From Marsupella aquatica (taxonomy: Eukaryota; Marchantiophyta), in the NCBI GenBank assembly GCA_973895155.1, contig OZ316891.1, positions 18,662,001 to 18,726,000 on the forward strand: a stretch of 64,000 bases of DNA. The letters run 5' to 3'. Shown here in pieces: positions 54,013 through 64,000 of the stretch. Below the pieces are notes generated by a model. The model was not told where the DNA came from and made no database searches. It was given only the letters and a program-made list of their open reading frames with translations. Each line of letters begins with the position of its first letter. Position 1 is the first letter of the stretch. The position numbers and the translations under genes are program-made.

Positions 54013-55449
54013 CATGTACGAAATAATGGGAGGTGCATGTTTAAACAGGTGTAAGGTGGGAAGGTTTGGTGGCAGTGGGACTTTGGAACCTTACACCGTG
54101 GGAAATGGTTCGAGAATACATAGGAACTTTCAGGCCAGGAGATGTCTTCACTTGTACACCTAATACCCGGACATTTGTATTCAAGCAATGCTCAAAAGGA
54201 CTCCCCACTGGGTAAGAATGTACCCCTGGGGACATCTGGATTGGGCGATCCATTTGGCCCGGTTCCCTCGACGACTTTCGAAACTGATAGCAGCTATTAA
54301 TGCAATGTGTTTAGATTCTTCGACTCGCAAGGGCTCGAGCATTTTCACCTGCCCGGTGGCTTTGAATACCAGCGTGCACACAACCACATTGCTTCTGGTT
54401 AACCGGATTGATTTTGCGCTCGATTATTGATCGCATTCAGTCAGAAAGAATTTCGGGCAAAATTTTCCTGCTCGGCTCGCCTTTTCGATAAGAAAGATAC
54501 TTTTTCGAAAATCAAGAGTGCCAATTCGTTTCGAAGGTGTCATTCTCTCCAGGAAACTTGTTTTCTCGGCTCGTTCTTTCGATAGAAAGATACTCGTTCG
54601 AAAATGTAGAGTGCCAATTTGCTTGAAGGTGTTATTCTCTCCAGGAAAATAACTCGATAAAAAACTTACAGCAGCCTGTTGAAACTGTGTGGCGAATATG
54701 TGGAAGTGAATTGGATGGAGGCTGTCATGATTACTGGCATCATTCTCTCTAACAATCATGTTGTCAGATTTTTTCTCTTTAACCAAAGCAGACACTTGCT
54801 CCTTGACTCCGACTCCTTCCAAGGATCATCCATTGCCACAGAAGGAAATCAATCATTGTGACGTCTGTCTCTGAGGCTTGTGACTTCTCTACAACATCCA
54901 ATGTCCCTCTCACTGAAACGAGCTTGAGCTTAGCTTTCGGAGGGATTTGTCATACTTGTGGACGGATATCATTCTCAGAAACATCCTCGGGTATTATTCA
55001 TTCCCCGGAGAAAAAGAGCAATGCGAACACGATCTTGGATTGGATGCTCAATACCCAAACCTGTATCCAAGATGCTCAATACCCAAACCTGTGTTTCTCA
55101 ATTATCCATTATCACGTTGCAAGATGTTGGATCTAACAATATCCAATGCTCACTTTCCACGATCTACCGTCTACAGTAGAGTGGACAGCATGACATCGAT
55201 CTGGACAACATTCTTTTAGCACCTACCGTACTGGACTGCACAAACTGCCGTAGTTAGCTTGGGTTTGCTATTAAGTGGCTTTGTTTTTTTGTTGTTGTCT
55301 GAAAGGGAAATGGGGACAAACACTGAGTAGTCTCTCCCCACCCCAATAGTGACACATATTCATTGTCGGGAACCCATTTCAGGGTGAGCTATTCATTGTC
55401 GGGACTCATTTCAGGGTGAGCCCCCATTTCAGGGTGAGCCCCCATGGAT
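54013..55449. other. Gene-free interval with a ~93-bp diverged tandem pair
   Basis: The word CTCGGCTCG starts at about 54471 and 54564; the following ~85 bases (TTTCGATA.GAAAGATACT, GAGTGCCAATT, CTCTCCAGGAAA) are shared. A 27-bp pair with GATGCTCAATACCCAAACCTG lies at 55045-55095. The rest shows no gene. Confidence 0.5.
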
Positions 55450-55641
55450 CCGACATGACTTGCACCAGGAGAGAGAGAGGATTAAAGTAGGGTCACAAAG
55501 TGGACAACAGGGGTGAGTAGATAATCAGAACTCTCATCCACTACCCATCCCACCCACACACATATACCCTGTGTGTGGAGGGGCCATTGAACCTAGGACC
55601 TGTCAGATTCAGGCTCACCCCCTAGCCAACTGACCTAAGCC
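55450..55641 (-). mobile_element. tRNA-derived SINE-like copy 2
   Basis: On the minus strand the head is GGCTTAGGTCAGTTGGCTAG, with an A-box-like TAGGTCAGTTGG, followed by the B-box-like TAGGTTCAATGG (55585-55597). Then come a TGTGTGGGTGGGATG part, CTGATTATCTACTCACCCCTG and an AATCCTCTCTCTCTCC tail. It resembles copy 1 in order and wording. The 374-bp duplication starts within two bases of its head. Confidence 0.65.
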
Positions 55642-56386
55642 AGTTGGTTGGAACTGGCTTTGTTGTTGTCCTTTGATTTGATAGGCGCATTGAAACAGCC
55701 TCAAAGCGAATTGGCCCTCTAAAGTAAAGCCCGGTCAAAGGAATTGGTGAAGTTGGACATGACTAATAGAGCTTTAGTTAGTGGGTTAAGTCAATACCCA
55801 CTTAAAGTAAAAAGGCTCATAAGTGTTTTCAGTAAGCGATAGAGCATTCCCACCTGTCCAGTTGCGGGGATGCCTGCCTGGGACAACTTTAGCAGAAACC
55901 AGTTTTAGATCCCCACCCAGCCCTGCAAAATTTTAATCCTGGAGCCTGGCTTGCCAGAAGTTGTCTCCCATACCCCGGAACTGGCATCCTTGGGCACACA
56001 AGAGGGTTGCCTGCCAGTTGGTTGGAACTGGCTTTGTTGTTGTCCTTTGATTTGATAGGCGCATTGAAACAGCCTCAAAGCGAATTGGCCCTCTAAAGTA
56101 AAGCCCGGTCAAAGGAATTGGTGAAGTTGGACATGACTAATAGAGCTTTAGTTAGTGGGTTAAGTCAATACCCACTTAAAGTAAAAAGGCTCATAAGTGT
56201 TTTCAGTAAGCGATAGAGCATTCCCACCTGTCCAGTTGCGGGGATGCCTGCCTGGGACAACTTTAGCAGAAACCAGTTTTAGATCCCCACCCAGCCCTGC
56301 AAAATTTTAATCCTGGAGCCTGGCTTGCCAGAAGTTGTCTCCCATACCCCGGAACTGGCATCCTTGGGCACACAAGAGGGTTGCCT
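55639..56386 (+). repeat. 374-bp tandem duplication, apparently exact
   Basis: 55639-56012 and 56013-56386 look identical by eye, from GCCAGTTGGTTGG to GAGGGTTGCCT. No gene lies in it. Either a very recent duplication or an assembly effect. Confidence 0.9.
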
Positions 56387-59300
56387 GCCAACCTGCCAAA
56401 CAATGTGGAAGGCACAGACCGACCCATTGCAAAAGACCTGGACAGAGGCCTGGATGACAACAGCATGAATGGAATAAACAGAAGACCATCAGAGTACATT
56501 CCACATTGCACATGATTGGTGCATAAGCAAGACGGTATACGCACCAGTAATCGCAATTTACTCGGATTTTCGGGCTTACGACTGCAATTATTTTGCTGGC
56601 TGATTGAGGCCAAATATGAAAAGTCCCCCATGAATTTGATAATAGTAAAATGAAAGAACAACACCTGTAGGGCAGGTTCGAAGATTTAAAAATAATATTT
56701 ATTTATTCCTGCGGCCTTCATTCGCATCATATCGGTGATAATCCTAATCAAGTTGGGTGGGGTTGCTGACCACCCTGATGTAGGGTGCAGTTGGCGGTGC
56801 AATCTGTCACCAATGAGCCAGTCTGTCATTCAAGCTGCTACTCACAGATTTACCGAGTTGTTAGTGGTGCAACAGATGGGAATGCTCTAAAGTGGGAGGG
56901 TTCCGTCAACACACAGTTAGAGTGAGGAGTTTTGACGAGGGATGGTAATTTTTGAAGGGTGGTCTGGATGCCACTGGAACTCCCTTTTGCTTCAGCCAGA
57001 AGCGTTTGAACTTGGCAGAACTAGGGCAGGTGTCAACACAGCTTCAAGTATAATTAAGTACACCAAAAAAATGTGTAGTGTTCACTTCACATTGAGTACA
57101 ATCATGTATTTCTGAGTATTAGTGTCATCTCGTTAGTTCACGACAGTGGGTGACCTTTTGCAAAACATTGCAACTATAAATAGTACATGATTTTTTGAAA
57201 TTAACCTAAAAACATGTTTTTGGGTACAAGGTTCCTGAGATTGTATGTGTGTGAAAGCCTGAATGCATGCAGGTCTTTTGTTCACCTAGCCTAGGCAGCC
57301 AAATAAAACAGTCAGGTGGCCAGTTAGAGACCCTTCATAGTGCCAACTGTGATTTAACACAACAGCGCAAATGCCTTTTCTTCAAAGCAAATGCTCCATA
57401 ATTATGCTTGTGCTGAGTTTGCTCATGTAACTCTGCCAGCAACTCCACTTGATTGCAATGAATTGTGCAAGTTGTCATTCCAAACCAGCTACAGTCCTGC
57501 ACTCCATGTCATGTACAAGAGACTACATTTAGCTCAAGATAAGTGTAAACCTAACTAATTGTAAGGCATCCCCTTCTTCCCTTTTGGGGGGGGGGGGCTA
57601 TTAGAGGGCCCATTGCACGTCAAGGCAAGCTTATGAGTTGTCCAAGACTGCACTTAAGATGTAGTGCAAACCCTAGTTGAGTGCACTTTGGATCCTACTT
57701 TTGGGAGAGTGTGCACTTAGTTAGCTAGAACTGGCTGTACTAGGCTTGGTTCCCACTCAAGGAACTGAACCTGATAGCGGGAACCCGGGTTCCTGCCATG
57801 ATTTTTGGCCCTCAATGAAAAGCCTTATTTATTGCTGTTTTGAGTGCCAAAAAACAGAAGTTATCCACCAAGATTTGAAGAGACTCAGACAAGCACTCAG
57901 GTTACTGTGAGTGAGAAGCAGTCAATCAAAACTCCTCAAGATGCTATGGGAGCTCGGAAGCCAAGGCATCCAAAGAAAACTGTGCCACCTCTAGCTAGCC
58001 AAAATTTGATCATGACATTTTTCCCTGGAGGTTTCATATCAAGGTATAGATGTTTAGCCATAATTATGTTTAAATAGGAATTCAGAGAAGGCTTAGTGAG
58101 TAATTTCAAAGTTTCAGATTAATTTTGATATACATTCAGAATTAAAACTCTGCATTGAAATATAATGCTGCACAGAAATATTGCACCAAACCTTCTTCTT
58201 TATTAGCATCAAGAGGATCAATACAACACTCATTGCTTAAATGAAAAGACTCAGTTCAATCTACTTGAAATGTGCACAAGCTTGCTGTGACTTTGCTCAT
58301 TCCCACTCCCCCATTGAAGTCCAGGGACATGGTGCCTTGGTGAGCAAGGCCTCCTGCTCCAGTTCCTTCCATATTAATGTTTGAGGAAAGTTGTCCTTGA
58401 GGCAGAAAACACCCCTATTTCTCTTCTGCCGTGATAGATGCTTCAATCCAGAAGTATGAAACAATCTGCAACTCCCATTGCATACATGCCCAATCTTCTC
58501 CACGAACAGATAATCTGTGAGATATTGTTGGAGAGATCCACTCATAGTGTGAAGAGATCCACTTGTATTGTTGGAGGGATCCACTGAGAAAATTCTCAGG
58601 AAGCTAGGATATGCTTCACAGGAAATAGACCTTTGACAAATGACAAGTGTCGTATTCGTGTAAACCCAAGGGTAATTGTGTGCAGCATGAACGAATGATC
58701 AGGAAATTTCCAAAATTGGTTTGTTCACTTTTATTGGTGATTGAAACCTGATTGGATCACTCTTTGAGTTTCTGTTTGGAAGCTAGCTCGTCAATAACAG
58801 ACCCAGCCTGGTTAGATGGGAGGGTCTCTTGCACACTTCTGCAGTTATTCAAAGATCTATGGTGGTCACCAAGCAATGATTGAGGGCAAAGTCTTCCTGT
58901 GCATGCATGCCCAAGAAGCTATGGCAGAACCTTGCTGCTGGAGAAGCTTTGGCTGTAGCCATCTGCTGGAGTTCTGGAGCTCTGCTGATCCAGATCCCCT
59001 CTGCTGGGGCTGCTATGGCATTCGTTCTCTTTGGAAATGCTATGGCGGAGACCCTTTGAAAAATCAGCTGCCAGTCTCCAAGCTCAGACAGTCGAGAGGC
59101 AAAATGTCAAGCTTAGAAAATCATCGAGGCAGTTTACTCAGAAAAACATCGAGGCTGAAGCAAAAAAACATGTCAGCAGAAGCCGAGAAAAAACGACAGC
59201 CACAATGTGTGCTACTGGAGCTCAAAAACAAACCAAAAGTGCCATTTTGGATAAAATAGGGTGCCGCCCTCACCCTTTTTGTCCCCCCTCCCCTGTAATT

Positions 59301-61355
59301 GTTGTGGCTAGCTTCAGGTTCCAATGGGAACTTGGGTTCTGCTAATAGGTTCAACTGCTGCTGCTTCCTGGCTAGTTCCTACCACACCAATTTGCACAGA
59401 TTCAAAGTGTTAGACTGAACTGATGAATGGTGATTTGCTCTCAGCTTTATAATTATGTTGGTGATTTGTGTATTAGTTGCATGACCAGCTCGCTCAATCG
59501 CTCATGGTAAGCTGTTATATTCCACCCCACAGAAAAAGTCATAGCCACTTTTGGTCAGAATTGCCTACTTTTTCTTGCTTCCATTGGCTAGATTCCCACC
59601 TAGCCACACACCCCTTTAAGCAGATGGTTATCCTTACATGTAGGGGAGATCTAGTCGTCCATAATGAGAAAAACATTAAATAAAGCTTAGCATCTTGTCC
59701 TTCCTCTTCACAAGGTGCATTAGAATTTTATTTTTTCCATAAATTGGCTATTTTAGTTTCCACCGAGTCAGATTTATCCTTAAATCTTATTAGTGAAGAG
59801 CAATGCAAAGCTACTTTCAAGGGCTACAGTCTAGAGTGAAATCTTTAGACCATATCTTTCAATAGGAAAAAAAAATGAAAAGTGAAGGTGGACGGGAGCA
59901 AATATTTAAAAATCTGACATTGACTCTAAATAAGGACAGAACTAAGAGTGACTCTCACTAAAGACAAATAGAAGTGAGAGTGAAAAAAAGAGGGATGGAC
60001 GCAATGATGAACAACAACATTGTTTTGCATTTATTTATTTTCTCTTATCTCTACTTACATTCAAAGAAACAATGAGATAATCACCTACTCTAGAGAAATC
60101 TAACCTAATGTTCATAAAGTAGACAAGGAACATTTTCAGCAACATCGTTCACGTTCACACGAAAGCTGCAATGGGCCACCCTGGCCAAAAAGTCAAAAAC
60201 CTTACAAATTTAATTAAGTAAGTCAGAATTTCATTTTTTCCATTCGCTATAATAGTTCCCACCTACTCACACTTATCCTTAAATCTAGATAAATTGAATC
60301 TAATGTTCATAAAGTAGACAAGGAACATTCAAAGCAACTTCCCCTTCACAAAAGGTGCAATAGACACCCTGGCAAGAAAGTTCAAAACCCTACAAATTTT
60401 ATAAGGCACCAATCACAAGCTAGAGTTGGGGCCTAGAGTGAAGACTCTAGACCATAAGTCCATGATTTATCATGTGGATGAGAAAACTTAATATCAAATG
60501 AGAATCATATATATTTTTTGTCATAATTTTTATTTATATTAAAAAATGAGTTCTATGATCCCACCATAAATTATATACATAAAAAATAATATGATATGTT
60601 ATATATAATTATTATAATAATAACATGTATAATAATTTTTTAATTATTTCATTAATCTTATATTTTGGTGACATTTTTATTGTCTTTTACACCATTCACA
60701 TTCCATCTTTCCCTTGGAAAAAGAAGGGGTAATCGAGGCTAGTTAATAAATCATGAATTGGACATCACCACTGCTTAAACAATTCCTTTGGAATGACGTT
60801 CCAGTGACGTCCAGAGGGTAGAATCGGCGATCTGATCTGAAGGAGGACGTGATTGACACGGGTCCCGTTCCCTCAGACGTGTCGGTAGGTCGGGTATCGA
60901 GAAGGCAGCTCGATTTCCTCTCCCGGGCTGACAGGTGGACATGCTCGAATGAGTGCGTGCCTATTGTCCTCCGTCTTCTTTCCACTCAATTGATCGGTGG
61001 CGAAAACGCGGCCTTCGTTGCATTCCTGCTCAAGCAAATCGTCTCACAGCTCTCGGGACTCGGGGTGCCGTCGGCCGCGTGAAGTGTGGTGAGACTTCTT
61101 GTTGCGCACATCATCTCCTCGATGAATTGCTTTTAAGAGTTCCCTCTGCGTCGTGGCATTGCATTTGCGCTTCCATCGGTTCATTTCTCGACTGGTCTGG
61201 ATTTCGTTTCGTGTACTTCGGTCTGTATTTCAATCGATTCGATTGGCTCCATCGTTTCTTCCTTATAGAGCTTGGTGTGGATCCGCATTCGACCTGGTTT
61301 GTTTGTCATCTTAGTTGAAGCTAGCTCTCGGCTCCGAAGGAGCGTGTCCGTCGCT
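56387..61355. other. Gene-free interval of about 5 kb
   Basis: Frames of about 60-147 codons (57844-58077, 58816-59259, 59031-59345) show no domain or splice pattern. A G-run of about 12 is at 57586-57597. At 60105-60400 a ~195-bp unit with TAATGTTCATAAAGTAGACA occurs twice (60108 and 60303), and a weaker third copy near 59700 shares CCTTAAATCTTATT-like words. 60500-60680 is strongly AT-rich. 60800-61350 is GC-richer and probably holds the promoter and leader of the CYSTM gene. Confidence 0.5.
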
Positions 61356-61969
61356 ATGGAGAAAGATCAGGATAGAGGTTTCAATTATCCGTATCCCGCC
61401 CAAGGTGGTTATCCTCCGCAAGGGTATCCTCCGCAACAACAATATGGGTATCCTCCTCAAGGTATGTGAAGCTTTCATTCGCGACGGACTTGCGTTGCTG
61501 ATTGCTTTTGGTGCATGTAAGCTTGCTTGGGCCTTGTTGTTATCCGGCGTGCATGGGTTGATCGTTGTTGGATCAATGGCGTCATGTGCATATTAGGTCA
61601 AGTTGTTTGCATTCCTTCTCGCTCTCATCTTTTATGAAAATTTTCGCTCGTCGCAGGGTACCCGCCACAACAGCAATTCTATCAGCAGGGGCCTGTGATG
61701 GCACCACCTCAATATAATCAGCGGCCCCCTCCCCGACGGGGTTTCCTCGAGGGATGGTATGTATTTCAATTCCTTTCTTGACCGTCCTTCTCTGTGTTGT
61801 GAGCTATGTCTATTTCGGCTTACATCTTGTGGAAGTGATGCTTTTGTGAAAATTGTTCCATTCGAAACTGACGTTCGCTTAATATTTGCGACTGTGCAGC
61901 CTCGCCGCACTCTGCTGCTGTTGCCTTCTGGACGAGTGTTGCTGCGATCCTACCATCTTTCTTAATTAA
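61356..61969 (+). CDS. CYSTM (cysteine-rich transmembrane module) protein, three exons
   Basis: Exons 61356-61461, 61657-61756 and 61900-61969, with introns GTATGT..GCAG and GTATGT..TGCAG; joining keeps frame through split Gly and Cys codons. The product is about 91 residues: a Tyr/Pro/Gln/Gly-rich tail with GYPPQ repeats (ALPHA-type PYP repeats), then PPPRRGFLEGC and a Cys-rich membrane segment ALCCCCLLDECCC. This is the CYSTM module of small tail-anchored proteins at the plant plasma membrane, often stress-responsive; the hydrophobic face with ordered Cys is complete. No break. The ATG is the first in frame after a stop. Confidence 0.92.
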
Positions 61970-64000
61970 GTTTTTCAACGGAGGGAAGCGGAAGTAAGCC
62001 AGCTATACAGAATTAAACTGGTACGAAAGGAAGCAGTACCAATTTTGGATGTTGGAGTATGATGGGATCGACGAAAGGAGTATTCGCCACTTCCTTTATT
62101 GTCATGAAGCTGCTGCCTCTGCCAGAGACGTTCATGAGAAGTTGACATGACATACACTGTGCAAATACTTCGTCGCTACTGAGGGAGAGTGCCGAAGATG
62201 GAGACATGCGCGCACCGAATATAAATGAAGTTCTCGAAAGACGATTTCATGTGAAAAACTCTCTTTCCGGAATTTCAACTCGTAGTCACCAACTTCGATG
62301 AACTCTGTACCACTAAGATACTCGATTATTTAGAGTAGATTATAGCATTTTCTCACTATACCCGACGTTTGCCATTATAGGGTGTACATTCTATTTGAAA
62401 TGAAATGTTTCAACCAAGGTTCGCGTGATCATTACGTGCTATTCGAGGTTGCTGGCAGTAATGGGCTATGCTTTGTACATTGAACTGAGTAGATGAAATG
62501 GATCAATGCTGCTTTGTTGGTGCGTGTTGCTTCCGCAATTAGTCTGACCTTCGGAAGGTCCAAGTCAAGAGTGATGAATTTTCACTGTGTCGAACAGTGA
62601 TTTGGTGGTTATGGTGGTTTGCCTGTCGCTCTGCGCTGTCCCTACTCCATTGCCTTCCCCTGGTCCATGAAAGGAATTACCCGGCTTGCAAGGAGGTGTT
62701 GGGATCTGCTTGGATATGCATTGGTCTTTACTTGAGAATATGGTTCCGGCTGATTTGCAACTGACATGTGCTTAAAGAATTTTGACATATCCTCTGGATA
62801 GAAATTGCCCGTGCATCAGTGATGCTTTTGAAATATCGCAATCTGAATCGAAGTGACACAGCATGGACCTGAATATGAATGTACCGCACTTCTGAATACT
62901 AATTTCACAACTTAGTGATTGGAATCGACTTGACACTAGAGCGTTGGCAATAGATAAGCTGAGTACAGGACAGTTCCATCTATATTATTCAGAAAAAAAT
63001 CATCAATCTTGAATTGAACCCGTTTAAACAGTGCGAGTAAACCACAATCTATTCCCATGAACCACTCGCACACCAACCCAGATGAAATATCGGTTTATCT
63101 CAATTTCAAGGAACACGAAGCACTAGGCAAAGAAACTGCATCTTGCTCACAAATTCTATGAAAAGTTTGTTTCATGTCTCACTCGAATGTAATTTTATAT
63201 AATTGAGTTCCCTGTTAATGTGCTTGTTTCATTGTTTGGCAAGAGTTTACTGGTGACTGGAAAGAATCTCGAGTAGAGTGGAATTGCCCATTACATATTT
63301 CGAGGTCCGAAGACCTCAACCTGCGGTACTTTTGCTTAATTGAAATGACCAGTCGAGACCAAGTTCTGGAGCAATTTCACGGGTTATTAGGACCTAAAGG
63401 TGTGGAGAAAGTGCGTGGACTAGGATCTCTTTCATACCTCGAGAGCCATATGTTGGAGGAGATGCAGGCAAAGTTACTTGGTTCCGTGATTTCACTTCGT
63501 ATCTAATCTCATCCAAATTGAATTATTTCTATCTTTGACTAAGCAATGAAAGAGAATGAGTATTGTCTTTGAGAATAGAGCTCATATATTCCCTCGTGCT
63601 GGTGGCAGATTAGTACACAGAGATCTTGTGTCTGAGTTTCAGCCTGTGGGTCATTTCTAACCTTTGTTCCTAGCTGCTGTTCTGACCTGCCGAATTCTTA
63701 CATTAGTGTTGCAATCGGGGTCACGATTGGGTGGAGAAATGCCCAATCATTCCAAGGCATGACTGTTGGTATCATGGACAGTAATGATTAGGTTCATCAC
63801 AATACTGTTCATTCAACAACATCTATTGAGTTCAGTGTGAGAACATCATCATGGACCGGTGTCTTGTCTCCTATGTTATCATGCTTCTTGTCTCCTACTT
63901 CAGTTGAAGTTTCATTGATGACGTTGATGCGTTTTGATGTTTCCCGAATTCGGCCAGATTGTAAGACCTACACTCAGCTTAGTCGATCAGAGGAATTGCT
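61970..64000. other. Gene-free right end of the window
   Basis: Holds the CYSTM 3' untranslated region and about 2 kb where I see no domain, repeat or RNA gene. A gene starting beyond 64000 cannot be excluded. Confidence 0.5.

Noticed and set aside
58816-59345. Overlapping 147- and 104-codon frames
   Set aside because: No domain, no splice pattern, low-complexity CTGCTGG words explain the openness.

Overview
The window looks like nuclear DNA of a land plant, probably a seed-free one (bryophyte, lycophyte or fern). The reasons are plant-type LTR/Copia and CACTA (En/Spm) transposons, spliceosomal introns with GT..AG borders, a CYSTM gene, a DUF538 gene and an FCP1-like HAD gene. The lineage is inferred; no sequence here names the species. 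About two thirds is repeats and transposon debris. Host-like genes lie mainly at 27.4-36.4 kb and 45-62 kb.

Layout. 1.15-7.74 kb: a nearly complete, recently inserted Copia element with near-identical LTRs and a 5-bp target duplication, but with in-frame stops at the gag/pol and integrase/RT borders. 8.7-14.3 kb: a tandem array of ~575-bp units, each carrying a 32-bp palindrome, then an 83-bp array, ending in a CACTA-type terminus. 14.3-19.9 kb: the 3' two thirds of a decayed CACTA element (Tnp2-type DUF4218/DUF4216, then a multi-exon TnpA-like gene). 20.2-21.0 kb: a LINE fragment. 22.15-26.89 kb: a second, older Copia copy of the same family on the minus strand, without a 5' LTR. 27.4-28.4 kb: an FCP1-like HAD gene (minus). 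31.3-36.4 kb: a large minus-strand gene with a ParB-like segment and a beta-class DNA-methyltransferase-like fold; its two introns carry twelve copies of one GC-rich palindrome. 38.0-42.4 kb: a transposase-like gene joining repeated Tnp1/En/Spm-like domains to a DUF7869 domain, interrupted by a MULE-like MITE. 43.0-43.4 kb: a third Copia fragment (leader only). 45.1-46.6 kb: an ETHE1-type metallo-beta-lactamase gene with good splice sites whose metal ligands are mostly gone. 50.2 and 55.5 kb: two tRNA-derived SINE-like copies. 51.5 kb: DUF538 gene. 52.8 kb: intronless APH/choline-kinase-fold gene. 55.6-56.4 kb: apparently exact 374-bp tandem duplication. 61.4-62.0 kb: three-exon CYSTM gene.

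The most unusual items are: (1) an in-frame UGA at the same gag/pol codon in two diverged Copia copies, suggesting programmed readthrough; (2) the plant ParB-like/methyltransferase-like gene whose motif IV is altered and whose introns hold the palindromes; (3) the DUF7869 plus Tnp1-like fusion. Several otherwise open genes are broken by single bases, often in homopolymers, so some apparent pseudogenes may reflect base-calling errors.
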